The notes: generated by a model not told the origin, from the sequence alone. A DNA stretch of 50,938 nucleotides from Rheinheimera soli (GCF_021290985.1 NZ_JAJOYU010000032.1:1-50938), one strand, 5' to 3'. Counted from the first letter of the stretch, positions 6,998-16,871 are shown. Program-made: numbers and translations.

Positions 6998-7938
6998 TGC
7001 GAAATTCTGCCGACAATCTGAGCCGGAATATCTACCTGTTCCGGGCTCAGCTTTTTATCTATTTGGTCTGTGATCGACTGAAGATCCCACGGGCAGGACC
7101 CGATTTGGCTGAGTACTTTGAAGGTGACCGTAGCTTTGGCTCAAAATGGCGGCGCTATCTGGAACGAAAAACTGCACCTTCGACAGAAAGTTACCGGCTT
7201 ATTCTGGACAGAGCCGCTACAGTGCCAGGGTTAAAAGCAGAGCTGCACAATTTTTATACCTCGCCCTTCTGGCAGGCGCTTAGCTTTGCACCCGGTCAAC
7301 AGATAGAAAACACACAGCGCATGGCGTTTTACAAAACGCTGCCTGCCAAACTGCAATCTCACCTGTTCAAAAAAGCCAACGGCAGTGATGCAGCCGATGG
7401 CAATCGCATCCCGATCCTCAGCTGCTCACTGGAAGCCATTGCAGATGTGGCGGATCTGAATGCACTGGCCGCGCTTATTGTGCTGGCAACACAAGGACAG
7501 GAAGTTGGTTTATATTTCAGGGGCCAAATCAAATTAAAATTATTTAATCTGCTGTTGTATTTTCTTCGTTCATCCCCTTTTCATTATTTTTATTATGAAA
7601 TCTTCTTCCTCGTCAAAACACTGTCTTTTACAGAAGAACAGCCAGACTTTGCCGATTATGCGAAGGATTATCTTTGGTTAAGCAGCCAGGACAAAATACA
7701 GAATTTTATAAGGATGGACGGCATTATTATTTCTATGGTCAAAGAAGCGGCATTAATAACCACAGAGCAGGAAGAACGGGATTTTTTAACCCTTCACAAT
7801 AAATCAGGCAACAGCTTTTTAGAGATCGTATTGAACACCAGTCCAAGTACTGCATCCGACATCCGGCTAAGGAAGATGTACATAACCCGATTGAACCGCA
7901 AACGCCCCAAACATCGACATATCCCGCTGAGCAGCTAA
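6997..7938 (+). CDS. Hypothetical protein of unknown function beside the IS21-like operon
   Basis: The 313-residue product is not recognised. The first 100 residues (RAQLFIYLVCDRLKIPRAGPDLAEYF, a KWRRYLERK block, then SYRLILDRA and SPFWQALS) form a helical module resembling one found in many hypothetical proteins of accessory DNA, where a W-R-R-Y element is followed by P-S and a PLW/PFW element. The middle (about 150-215) is leucine-rich and then aromatic-rich (SSPFHYFYYEIFF). The C-terminus is basic (RLNRKRPKHRH). There is no signal peptide. It starts in a hairpin and appears coupled to a nine-codon leader. It is divergent from the small regulator at 6447-6815 across about 180 bases. It could be cargo of the element or an older resident. 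Confidence 0.6.
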   Translation: MRNSADNLSRNIYLFRAQLFIYLVCDRLKIPRAGPDLAEYFEGDRSFGSKWRRYLERKTAPSTESYRLILDRAATVPGLKAELHNFYTSPFWQALSFAPGQQIENTQRMAFYKTLPAKLQSHLFKKANGSDAADGNRIPILSCSLEAIADVADLNALAALIVLATQGQEVGLYFRGQIKLKLFNLLLYFLRSSPFHYFYYEIFFLVKTLSFTEEQPDFADYAKDYLWLSSQDKIQNFIRMDGIIISMVKEAALITTEQEERDFLTLHNKSGNSFLEIVLNTSPSTASDIRLRKMYITRLNRKRPKHRHIPLSS

Positions 7939-8120
7939 CCAGCGAGGCAGGCAGGGCTTTTTGGTTGAAGTGGGCAACACAAACCGGTTTTTATGAGCAT
8001 ACCAACCGGTGTCAACACTTGCAGGCACCGACAGCCATTGCCCGCCCTGCCGATGTGCCCTGACCACCGCAACCGGAAAAGGTTGACCGGGCTGCTGGTG
8101 GTTTTGCGTATTATTGACAT

Positions 8121-8147
8121 AAAAAAAGACACCGCTGAATGGGTGTC
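8121..8147 (-). terminator. Rho-independent terminator of the RHS-immunity operon
   Basis: On the minus strand GACACC (8147-8142) pairs with GGTGTC (8133-8128) around an 8-base loop and is followed by seven T's (8127-8121). It lies 16 bases past the stop of the lipoprotein gene, ending the RHS-immunity transcript. The stretch from 7939 to here has no gene I can support. Confidence 0.8.
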
Positions 8148-8162
8148 GTTGTTGTCATGGTT

Positions 8163-8813
8163 TTACAAAGCTTCGTGTTTCCATGAATCAATTTTTGAAA
8201 ACACCAAATCACTTATCAATCGAAAATTCTCAACTAAGTTCTTTTCTGTTGAGGAAAATCTAATGACAAGGTTGCCTCTTTTGATAGAAACTTTGCAAGA
8301 GGTTGGTATATTTTCGTCAATGCGCGAAGCCTTTATCCCATCAACACCGCCCAATGCTGTACATTCCAATACCCTTTCTGCAACCACTCCATTTGAGTTG
8401 AATACAGCCCCATTTTTCGGTATCGCTTTCCAGTGGTTACTAAATTGTTTTCTGAATACACGATAAACCTTTTCAAATTCAATAAATTCTACATCAGCAG
8501 TTGGAATAGCCTTAGAAAGAGCCATTTCAAAATCGCCTGCCTTTTCATCATAGATTATGATGGAAATAGGACTGTGAGGTAACCAACCATTTTGCCCTGT
8601 TAAATGACCAAACCCTTCTTCTTCAGAAAATGTGAGGGCAACCATATTACTAGCATCGTCAAATCCAGAAGAATCGCTAGTACTCTCATAAGAAACAATA
8701 TAGTGTGAAGGGATCTTGTACCCATTACCGCCCAAAGTAATATACTTTTGTGTTTCCGAGCAAGATAGTAAGACCATCGGAACGAAAATTAAGAGCAGAA
8801 GCTTCTGTATCAC
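8163..8813 (-). CDS. Lipoprotein, probable immunity protein of the RHS toxin
   Basis: The 216-residue product begins with a signal peptide and lipobox (MIQKLLLLIFVPMVLLSC), so it should be lipid-anchored in the periplasm or outer membrane. The mature part is not a family I recognise. It is mixed alpha/beta with four further cysteines, two of them in VLECTALGG and TSCKVSIKRGN. It starts with GTG at 8813, overlapping the RHS stop codon by three bases, so the two genes are translationally coupled. A small gene directly after an RHS C-terminal domain is typically the cognate immunity gene. A periplasmic lipoprotein implies that the toxin attacks from the periplasm or at the membrane. The lipoprotein call is firm; the immunity role is inferred. 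Confidence 0.75.
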   Translation of the reverse strand: MIQKLLLLIFVPMVLLSCSETQKYITLGGNGYKIPSHYIVSYESTSDSSGFDDASNMVALTFSEEEGFGHLTGQNGWLPHSPISIIIYDEKAGDFEMALSKAIPTADVEFIEFEKVYRVFRKQFSNHWKAIPKNGAVFNSNGVVAERVLECTALGGVDGIKASRIDENIPTSCKVSIKRGNLVIRFSSTEKNLVENFRLISDLVFSKIDSWKHEAL

Positions 8814-11800
8814 CTTATCCGCTCTCCTAAATTATCACAACCAGTACACCAAATGCCTCGCATTAAATTTGGAGAGGAAGCTAAATGCCAACTCCCCCAA
8901 TACACTCCTAATGTACCTCCAAATTGTGCAGGAGAAAGCCCATGAACAGGGAATATATCGTGATGGTATGCCGCTGCCTGCGTTGGGCTTAGTAAGCCTG
9001 GTATGCCAATATTGTTGTTGTAATCAAAGTCTACAGCATCAATATGAGCATTCATTAAATCCACCCCTAGTGCATTTAACGCATCCCCTTCCAAGCCTGT
9101 GTACATATTTGCCAACGCTCCCCCTTTAAAGAATGGTCCTATAAAATTCTCATCATTCACTATTGCCATTGCAGTCCTCGCGACACTATCCCCCTTTGCT
9201 AGCCTTGACTCCCAGAAAGACTTTCGATCTCCAGCTTCTGCAAAAGCTCTCTCTTCATCACTTATTGCCAAATTCCCATACTTCTCTTGCATGTAGTCTT
9301 TTAACGATTGCTCTCGCTTAGCCTGTGTATTCCCATTAAACGCTTGAGCAAATCCAGCAGTTACTGCTCCGTTTGCAAATTTACCGCCTGTTATTTTAGA
9401 TATAGTCCCACCAATCACTGCGGCTGCTGATATCCTTACCTGATCCCACAAGCCTCCCTGCTGAGTGCCTACAAGACTGTTAATATTTATCGCTTTTGTT
9501 AGGCCAGCGCTAACAAACCCATGTCCAAACTTTCCGCCTTGCAGTACCGACGAAATACCTCCAGCCGTAGCATGAGCGCCGACATGCCCGACACCTCCAG
9601 CCTCCCAGAAGCCGGACTTAGCGTCAAAACTTGCACCTATTTGTTGAAATGCAGCCCCTGATACAGCACCTATAACAGCGCCCTTCAGGCTACCTGACGC
9701 AACTCCGCCGGCCATAAAACCATACATTGCTGCGTTCCACATATTTAACGCCGCCCATTGTCCAATGACTGGCACAAACAAGAGCGCAACACCTAAAAGA
9801 GGAGCAAACTTTCCTAACATTTTATTTAATTTTTTAAAGATGAACCCACTAGGATCGGTATAACTCAGCGGATTATTCAGTACATAGCTATAGCGGTTAT
9901 AACTTTGGGTATTGGTCGGGGCCTGCACAAAAGGATCGGCCTGCATAAACCTTGCTAAGGTTGCATCGTAAATCCGGCCGTTCATATGAATAATATCCAG
10001 GCCTTCCACATTCTCATGGCCTGTATAAGCGCGGCGGCTGGCCGCTGGTGCTATAGGGTTCGCTCCCACAAAACCTGTCATAATCTGGCTTTGTTTGCCC
10101 CAGGCGTCGTACAAATAATGCGCTTTTAAGTTGCCGCTGCCATCTGTCACAGCCACAGTAGAACCTAAAGCGTCCCCATGCAGTACTTCGTATTGCTCTT
10201 CTGCGCCACTTTCAAAGTTGGTGATCACCACAGGGCCTATATACCAGCGGTGCTCTATGCTGGCTGTACTTTGGCTGCCAGTCGTTTTATGGTTTTGCTC
10301 GTACACTTTACCGGCATAAAAGGTTTCTGTGGTCGTAGCCACACCGTTTTCAGTGCGGCTGTCTTTACGGTAAAACCTTTGATTATCAGGGCCATAAGCA
10401 AATTCAGTGATAGTGCCATTTTGTTCAATTTTCAGGGGCATATCGCTGGAGGAATACTTAAACTCACGCTGGCCATCATGAGTGATATTGCCGTGCGCGT
10501 CGTAGACCATGCTGTAGTTTCTGTTACCTGTCACAGTGTTCAACTGATAAGGGTTGGTTTGATCATAGGTGTAGGTATTGTCTACAGTGCCCGTTTTGCG
10601 GGTGATATTGCCAAAACCGTCGTACCCCATACTTTCAGTGATAGTGCTGACATGGTTACCCAGCGCTGCATTAGTCACCGTCATCACCCTGTCTTTCAGC
10701 CTTGAATGACCTTCTTCTGAATACACAAAGTCTTCGCTGATGGTCTGGCTCAATACATGATTCTGGTCATAATACTGGCTGGTTCTGAGTTCTGTTGTGC
10801 CTTTGTTATCGTAGTCGTAGCTCACGTTATAAATAGAAAGACTGCCCTTAGACACAGTGATGCTGTCTATAAAACCACGGTCTTGATCAAAGGCTGTGAC
10901 TCTGCTGGTTCCACCGTATAACTTCTCTTGTGTGACACGGCCTGCAGCGTCCAGGCTTTCTACTTCACTTAATAAAGTTCTGGCCGGGTATTCATAAACA
11001 CCCTTCTGGTAACCATTTTGATATTCGAGGCTAATTACCCTACCTAAAGGCAGTACTTGCAGGCTGACCCGGCCATAGGCATCATAACTTGTAGATTGAC
11101 TGAACGTTTTACCGCTATGCTTTTGCTCTGAACTGGCTGGGCGGCCATACACATCATAACTTTGGGTTTCACTATAGCGTGCTGCAGTTGCTGTCAGTTC
11201 GCTACAGTCACGTTTTTCTGCAATAGAATACTGAACCGTTTGTATCAGTTTACCGACATTTTTCTGAGCCGGGTCATTACCATAGCGGTAACAGGTTAGA
11301 TCATAACCACCACCTTCATCGAGGCTGCGTTGCTGTGATTTCGCGACCAGTTGCCCCAGTTGGTTGTATTCCAGTGTGCTGGATTCATTGCGACCATTGA
11401 GCTGTGCAATCTGTTCACCAAAACCGTTGTAGCCGTAATACCATGTGCCTTTGGTTGCGTCTTGTGTCGATAATTTCCGGCCATAACTGTCATAGCTATG
11501 AGTAATAGTAACGACTTGTGACAAGGTGCCTGAATAGGCAGAACTCATAATGTCAATGATGGGAGGCTTTGGCGGATCAATTCCATCAATTGGCGGTTTG
11601 GGTGGGAGCGGAGCATCCGGGTACTCAGAGGTTCTCACAATAAATGACTGTGTGAGCAGATCACCAAAAGCTGAATACCTGAACTCCACACCATTTTTAT
11701 TCAGGTTTGCATAAGCAGATGATGAACCTTTATAAGGATTTGTAGTATGGATGGTTCTGCCTGCCACGTCTTTATGTTCATCGCGCCAAAAACCATTCTC

Positions 11801-14800
11801 ATCCACAGTAGAGGTTCGTAATCCCCAATATGTTACTTGTGAAGTTACACCGCCCGGATAAGTCACTTTTGTTGGGCGTTGGAATTTATCAAATGCAAAA
11901 GTCGTTAGCTTTCTGTGGGCAATATTGAAATAAGGATCAGATTGCTGAGTAAGATTGCCATGTTTGTCATACTCAAAGTCTACGTAGCTGTAGGAATTCG
12001 CATCAGCAAAAGTCGTACTGGCCTGCCGAACTTTGCGGCCATACTTATCTGTCACCACAAAAGTGGTTGGCGCACCAGGGGTTATTGTTTTGGAGATCAA
12101 TAACCCCTGGGTACCACATATGCCGCCATATACACTGGAGCTACAAAACAGGGTTTCTGTGGTGCTGACATTACCATCCGCAGAGGTGACCTGAAAACCT
12201 TGTCCCCAACCATCCAAATGACTGGTCGAGCTGACCCCATTAGGACCGGTCGAAGTCACCGAATACAATATGCCTCTGGCAGAGCTCTGGCCGTTGTATA
12301 AATAATGTTCCTGCTGATTTAACGCGTTGGTTTTAGTAACAACAAAACGCCCATCAGTACTGTAGCTGGTCGTCTCTGAGCGGCTGCCACCTGAAGCAGT
12401 AACGGTCAAGGTCTCGATGTTACCGTACTTGTCATATGCATAGGTTTTAGTGCTGATATTCGAGCTATCACAATATGAGCCAGTTGAAGCTCTGCTTTTC
12501 AGGTTTTCCGGCACAGCAGTGAAAGCGCAATCGCTGCCTATAGTCTCGCTCTGCAAATATCCAGAATCGTAATACGCAAAAGTACTGGAACGGCTTTGAG
12601 TGGATGCAGGCTGATAGCTGGTCACAGCTTGTGTTTTTGTCACCACAGATGCAGACAAACGGCCATAGCGCAAATAATCTGTCACGTTAGTTGCATCATA
12701 AGCATGAATACTTTCGGTGCTATGTACTGAAGTTCCCTCTTCATCATATAAAGTGACAGTAGATTTAGTTAAATTACCCCATCCAGCTAACGAATCTCCT
12801 GTCGATGTTTTGTCATAGCTATTATGGGTCTCTATATGGCTTACAAAACTAAGCTTATCGGCACTATCAATTTGCCAGCCTTTTTCAACAGACTTTTCCA
12901 GATAAACATAAGGTCCATCGTTGGCACTCACTCCCTGAGCCCAAGTGGACGTGGCTTCACTGAGCAAGAGAGAGCCAAGCATACTGGTTGTCTTTACAGG
13001 CCTTCCGATGAAGGGCCAGTTCTGGTCATATTCTGTTGTTGTTTTAATGCCACTTTGCAAATCCCTGGTGGTGAGGCTAGAGAAACCCAAAGCACCACGG
13101 CCTTTTTTATGCAGCCTGTAGCCAGCATAATTGTAACTCACACCTACTGTCTCAACAGAAGAACCGCTGCTGTGGGTTTGAGAAGTAACAGTATCAACCA
13201 ACCACATACCATATTTAGGCGAAATATAGTCAGGGTTCAGTTCTCCCGAGCTATTTATTGTAGGTTCTGCCTGATAAACAGAACTATCAGTCATCGGTTT
13301 GTAACTGATTTCCGTTTTCACACCAAAGCCATTAGTTACGGCTTTTAACTGATGTTTGGGAATGCCTGCAAGTTCTGCAGCAGACGATGCATGTGATAAC
13401 ACCTGCTGGTTAGACGTATTATTATGATATGCAGTCCAGCTTGCATTCTGAGCTGCTGTACTATTGGTAAATAATAAATCTGTGTCACCGTCTGCATTAA
13501 TATCCGCCAAACGAACTACCGTTTGTTTGCTCACTGGAACAAAGGCTGCCAAGCCTTGTACCGTGCTGAAACCAAAGTTACCTGCATCATCAAAAGTGCT
13601 TGTCAGCATAATAACGCGATTGGAATTGGAAGGTTCTTGCCTTGCCTCGGAAAGATCCGGACAGACAGGTCCATCATGTTCAAACTCGCCGCCGCGAGCT
13701 GCTATTGAGGCCCCCTCTGTCATTAATTGACTGTAAGGAATAGTTCCTCCGGTATCACGACAGAAATAGCGGATTATGCTGGTAGATTCGATCGCCAGAA
13801 TATCGGCTTTACCATTGTTATCCAGATCGGCTAATTGCACTAAATGCTTGTAATCTTCGGTGGTGTTTATAGCAGGTAAATTCAAACTGACAGGCGAAGA
13901 AAAAGCAGAAGTTGCAGACCCCAACTGCCCTGTTGATAACTGGTATTTCCAGGCGTTATTATGGATATACATTAAATCGGATAAACCATCGCCGTTTAAG
14001 TCGGCTGTTCTGTGATCTGTGCCAGCCAAAGAGAAGTCCTGGTACTCAAAACTTTGAGCTCCCTTGCTATAAATGAGTACCGATTTAGGTTCTGGACAGT
14101 TTGTTCCACAACGTGGCACCATGGCCGTTAACTGGACAACAACATCAGACACACCATCACCATTAAAATCGCCAACATGGGCCTGCCTCGTATTCATGTG
14201 TCTGTACTGCGGTACATCTGGATCTACCGAAACTTTCGGAAAAGCCTCAATAGGCACTGTATAAACCGTTGTTTGAGTAGGGGAGAAGGTTTTATCCACG
14301 TTTAAAAAAGCGACTATTGATTCATCTGAGAAACCTACCCAATCCATTAAGCCGTCACCATTTACATCGGCAAAGAATCTGTTTTTGTATGTCTCAAGAT
14401 CAGCAGCCTTGTAATTCCAGCCAAGAACAGTCTTTTTAGTAAAACTGTAGCTTCGACTATAACTCTTACCTGGGGTACAGACAGAGTCCCCTTTAGATCT
14501 GCATGGAATCGGCACATCAACAGTATCAGGCTGGTAAATCGCAAACTTCCAACTACTGTCTTCCGGATAAAAAATGTCAACATTGCCGTCGCCATTTACA
14601 TCCACAAAATTAATGAGTTCAGCGGAAGCAAGTTTTGATGTGATCACCTCTTCAGCACCAAAGCCACCTTCAGCTTTAGACATTTTGATGTACAAGGTTT
14701 TCCCATCCTCAGAGGTATAAACCATGTCAGCTCTGCCGTCCCCGTTAATGTCAAAAAATTGGGTTGTATTTTTTAGCCTTGAACTCAATGACTCTGAAGC

Positions 14801-16297
14801 ATTAAACGCCAAAGTATTGCTTTGTTTATGATAATCAAACGTCAGAGGGTTCCGACAACTGACTCTGTCTGAAGCAAGACATTCCTGCACCCAATCCAGA
14901 TAGCTATATTGGCTAGTGTCGTGCCCCAGATCGTAATAGCGGTATGCTTCACCATCCAATAAAACACTGATACTTTCCAAGCGATATTTTTGATAAAAGC
15001 TACCGCCATAACCAAAGCCAGCCCTGGGGAAAGGGTGTTTGTCATAGTGAAAGTTGATCGAAGCGAAAGGTGCGGAACTCGATGTGCCTGTATAACGAAT
15101 ACTATCGATAACAAATACGCCAGCCGACTCAACAGTACCAATATCAGAGGCTGACAAACCACCTTTACGGTAAACATATTCAATATAGTTGCCATAACCG
15201 TCTTTGATCCCTTTGAGTGCCCAGCTGCTTGCCACTGAACCAGCGGCTTTACCACCGGGTTCCACAAAAGCATCTGCATCGGATGTGCTAAAGTCAGTGT
15301 TGCCAAAATACATAGTTTCTTTAGCTTTGGTTTGAACTTCAAAACCTTGCGGTCCGGAGCCTGAACTATCCTGTCTTATGGCAGTAATTACTGAAAAGTC
15401 GTCAATTTCTAAACGATAGGTGGATCCAGCTTGACCATAAGTGCCGTCTGTGAGTATCAGTCGTTGGCCATCCAGACAATAACCATCATTGGCGTTCATG
15501 AAAACACCAGAAATAGCCCCGTCTTGTACTATAGATTTTGCACAACGATGAATGGAAGACAGGCCTGAAACATTCCAGCCCATGCCAGCTATACCTTCCC
15601 CTGCACCTGAGTTGTAGCTTAAAGAAACACTGGGTTGAACACCTGCAATACCTGCGGGAATGACGATTGGAATCTGATATGTGGCCTGACCTGACTCATC
15701 TACTCTGAATTGGGCTGCGGTTAAGCCAGGATTGTCACCATCAGCACTGGTTTTGATTTGCCCCGTATAAAGCATAGTCCCACTGCGCTGCCCCAGAAAA
15801 ACTGTATTGTTATCCACAATATCCATAATGCCATCGGAGTTAACATCCTGAAGCACAAAAGCCGGACTCAGGTAACCTGTATTTAAAGAACGAACAACAG
15901 CATTGCTATTTAAATTGGTCAGAGATAAAGCCGGAAAGTGGGTGTTGTTTAACGACATAACCAGATCAGGCACGCCATCACCATCTATATCGCCAAAACG
16001 CAATTGGTCAACAAGAGCATTACCTGGGGTAAGAGCTAAAGCATTCCATTGAGACGAAGTCAATTCCTGCACTACCCAAGAGCCATTCACCAGGGAAAGT
16101 TTCAGCAGACCATTTTTAGGCGGGACAAACAAAGGCACTGATACATCTGAATGGATCAAAACAAATTTTTCTGGCGCCTTTAAATAAATATTACCAGCCG
16201 CATCGGTAAATACGCTGTACTGGCTAACATTTGCCTTTACAGGAACGGATGTTAATAACGCACATAAGGCAATTAAACGAAAAATCGCTTTGATCAT
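8810..16297 (-). CDS. Full-length SpvB/FG-GAP/RHS polymorphic toxin protein
   Basis: The 2495-residue product has a Sec signal peptide (cleavage after about PVKA, residue 22). FG-GAP/VCBS-type Ca-binding-like repeats (DGDGVPD, DVNSDGIMD) follow, then an SpvB-like domain from about residue 205 (IPAGIAGVQPSVSLSYNSG, GIAGMGWNVSG). A second FG-GAP series spans roughly 500-960 (DINGDGRAD, DVNGDGNVD, DFNGDGVSD, DLNGDGLSD and others). Long YD/RHS repeats form the shell from about 1000. The core closes at [11 protein letters not shown] near residue 2150. The last about 340 residues are variable: a hydrophobic glycine-rich pre-toxin region, then an unrecognised C-terminal domain with an AAYHHDIFPVHG motif and a WCTGC pair. 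The architecture matches Sec-exported RHS toxins related to Tc-toxin B/C components. The lipoprotein immunity gene overlaps the stop. There is no frameshift over 7.5 kb. Confidence 0.95.
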   Translation of the reverse strand: MIKAIFRLIALCALLTSVPVKANVSQYSVFTDAAGNIYLKAPEKFVLIHSDVSVPLFVPPKNGLLKLSLVNGSWVVQELTSSQWNALALTPGNALVDQLRFGDIDGDGVPDLVMSLNNTHFPALSLTNLNSNAVVRSLNTGYLSPAFVLQDVNSDGIMDIVDNNTVFLGQRSGTMLYTGQIKTSADGDNPGLTAAQFRVDESGQATYQIPIVIPAGIAGVQPSVSLSYNSGAGEGIAGMGWNVSGLSSIHRCAKSIVQDGAISGVFMNANDGYCLDGQRLILTDGTYGQAGSTYRLEIDDFSVITAIRQDSSGSGPQGFEVQTKAKETMYFGNTDFSTSDADAFVEPGGKAAGSVASSWALKGIKDGYGNYIEYVYRKGGLSASDIGTVESAGVFVIDSIRYTGTSSSAPFASINFHYDKHPFPRAGFGYGGSFYQKYRLESISVLLDGEAYRYYDLGHDTSQYSYLDWVQECLASDRVSCRNPLTFDYHKQSNTLAFNASESLSSRLKNTTQFFDINGDGRADMVYTSEDGKTLYIKMSKAEGGFGAEEVITSKLASAELINFVDVNGDGNVDIFYPEDSSWKFAIYQPDTVDVPIPCRSKGDSVCTPGKSYSRSYSFTKKTVLGWNYKAADLETYKNRFFADVNGDGLMDWVGFSDESIVAFLNVDKTFSPTQTTVYTVPIEAFPKVSVDPDVPQYRHMNTRQAHVGDFNGDGVSDVVVQLTAMVPRCGTNCPEPKSVLIYSKGAQSFEYQDFSLAGTDHRTADLNGDGLSDLMYIHNNAWKYQLSTGQLGSATSAFSSPVSLNLPAINTTEDYKHLVQLADLDNNGKADILAIESTSIIRYFCRDTGGTIPYSQLMTEGASIAARGGEFEHDGPVCPDLSEARQEPSNSNRVIMLTSTFDDAGNFGFSTVQGLAAFVPVSKQTVVRLADINADGDTDLLFTNSTAAQNASWTAYHNNTSNQQVLSHASSAAELAGIPKHQLKAVTNGFGVKTEISYKPMTDSSVYQAEPTINSSGELNPDYISPKYGMWLVDTVTSQTHSSGSSVETVGVSYNYAGYRLHKKGRGALGFSSLTTRDLQSGIKTTTEYDQNWPFIGRPVKTTSMLGSLLLSEATSTWAQGVSANDGPYVYLEKSVEKGWQIDSADKLSFVSHIETHNSYDKTSTGDSLAGWGNLTKSTVTLYDEEGTSVHSTESIHAYDATNVTDYLRYGRLSASVVTKTQAVTSYQPASTQSRSSTFAYYDSGYLQSETIGSDCAFTAVPENLKSRASTGSYCDSSNISTKTYAYDKYGNIETLTVTASGGSRSETTSYSTDGRFVVTKTNALNQQEHYLYNGQSSARGILYSVTSTGPNGVSSTSHLDGWGQGFQVTSADGNVSTTETLFCSSSVYGGICGTQGLLISKTITPGAPTTFVVTDKYGRKVRQASTTFADANSYSYVDFEYDKHGNLTQQSDPYFNIAHRKLTTFAFDKFQRPTKVTYPGGVTSQVTYWGLRTSTVDENGFWRDEHKDVAGRTIHTTNPYKGSSSAYANLNKNGVEFRYSAFGDLLTQSFIVRTSEYPDAPLPPKPPIDGIDPPKPPIIDIMSSAYSGTLSQVVTITHSYDSYGRKLSTQDATKGTWYYGYNGFGEQIAQLNGRNESSTLEYNQLGQLVAKSQQRSLDEGGGYDLTCYRYGNDPAQKNVGKLIQTVQYSIAEKRDCSELTATAARYSETQSYDVYGRPASSEQKHSGKTFSQSTSYDAYGRVSLQVLPLGRVISLEYQNGYQKGVYEYPARTLLSEVESLDAAGRVTQEKLYGGTSRVTAFDQDRGFIDSITVSKGSLSIYNVSYDYDNKGTTELRTSQYYDQNHVLSQTISEDFVYSEEGHSRLKDRVMTVTNAALGNHVSTITESMGYDGFGNITRKTGTVDNTYTYDQTNPYQLNTVTGNRNYSMVYDAHGNITHDGQREFKYSSSDMPLKIEQNGTITEFAYGPDNQRFYRKDSRTENGVATTTETFYAGKVYEQNHKTTGSQSTASIEHRWYIGPVVITNFESGAEEQYEVLHGDALGSTVAVTDGSGNLKAHYLYDAWGKQSQIMTGFVGANPIAPAASRRAYTGHENVEGLDIIHMNGRIYDATLARFMQADPFVQAPTNTQSYNRYSYVLNNPLSYTDPSGFIFKKLNKMLGKFAPLLGVALLFVPVIGQWAALNMWNAAMYGFMAGGVASGSLKGAVIGAVSGAAFQQIGASFDAKSGFWEAGGVGHVGAHATAGGISSVLQGGKFGHGFVSAGLTKAININSLVGTQQGGLWDQVRISAAAVIGGTISKITGGKFANGAVTAGFAQAFNGNTQAKREQSLKDYMQEKYGNLAISDEERAFAEAGDRKSFWESRLAKGDSVARTAMAIVNDENFIGPFFKGGALANMYTGLEGDALNALGVDLMNAHIDAVDFDYNNNIGIPGLLSPTQAAAYHHDIFPVHGLSPAQFGGTLGVYWGSWHLASSPNLMRGIWCTGCDNLGERIR
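9844..9990. repeat. RHS-core homology block, copy in the full-length gene
   Basis: This 147-base block matches 1108-1254 without gaps (9 mismatches by my count), in the same orientation. It encodes the last residues of the conserved RHS core through DPSG. Beyond it the two coding sequences diverge, apart from short shared glycine-rich linkers. The copies lie 8.7 kb apart. Confidence 0.85.
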
Positions 16298-16535
16298 CGA
16301 GGATTCATCCCTGAGTTTTGAGGCTAATGGCTTAAAAGGCTGGTTGATTTGCAGTGTCTTTCACAAAACAGCTATTTAGCTCGAGTGCGAAGGAAAATGG
16401 AGGACAGACCTTTAGTCGTAATATCGTAACCAAAACATTTACCATCAATCAACATAAAAGATGAAAACGGATACAAGAAGTGATAGGATTTTTTGCGCGC
16501 ATCGGACCGGACTTAATCCTTTTAAGGATAAACAT

Positions 16536-16871
16536 ATGAATTTAAGAAAGATAATAAAAATTTTAGCATTAGTTCCTATGACCGCTTTCGCCCTTCAGCT
16601 TTCGCCTGTTTCAGAAATAAAAGCTTTACAAAGTTATACCAATTGGGGAAATGCAGATGTCGTGGTCGTGCTACAAAGCACTTCTGGTGTGTGTAAAGGA
16701 TATTGGTTCAACAAAGACGACGCAGGATATCAGTCTAACCTGAGCATGCTCATAGCGGCTTATCAGGCTAATACAAAGCTGCAGTTACATGGTCATGAAG
16801 AGATATCTTCAAAATGGGCAGGCTCAGCGACACATTTTTGCAAGCTATATAGCGTGACATATTCCCGATAA
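16536..16871 (+). CDS. Small secreted protein, possibly SubB-like fold (first of two)
   Basis: The 111-residue product has a signal peptide (cleavage near AFALQLSP). The compact mature domain contains GVCKGYWFNKDDAGYQSNLSMLI, then AAYQANTKLQLHGHEE, then W.GS..HFCKLYSVTY. The pattern of a beta strand with Cys, a D.G turn, a long helix of small residues and a closing strand with Cys resembles small secreted proteins related to the B subunit of subtilase cytotoxin; this is a recollection of pattern, not a search result. Two cysteines could form a disulphide. The start at 16536 has AAGGA upstream; a longer frame from 16461 would not begin with a signal peptide. It is divergent from the RHS gene across about 240 bases holding no other gene. 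Confidence 0.6.
   Translation: MNLRKIIKILALVPMTAFALQLSPVSEIKALQSYTNWGNADVVVVLQSTSGVCKGYWFNKDDAGYQSNLSMLIAAYQANTKLQLHGHEEISSKWAGSATHFCKLYSVTYSR

Noticed and set aside
7993-8466. Plus-strand frame of 157 codons over the immunity gene
   Set aside because: It runs through a terminator hairpin and opposite a lipoprotein gene with a clear lipobox; composition is not protein-like.
9000-9100. HD-type phosphohydrolase or phospholipase A2 call for the HHD motif of the RHS tip
   Set aside because: A single HHD triplet is too little; the spacing of other residues fits neither family clearly.
8810-16297. Long antisense frames inside the RHS gene
   Set aside because: They follow the codon structure of the RHS gene and have no ribosome binding site or known domain.
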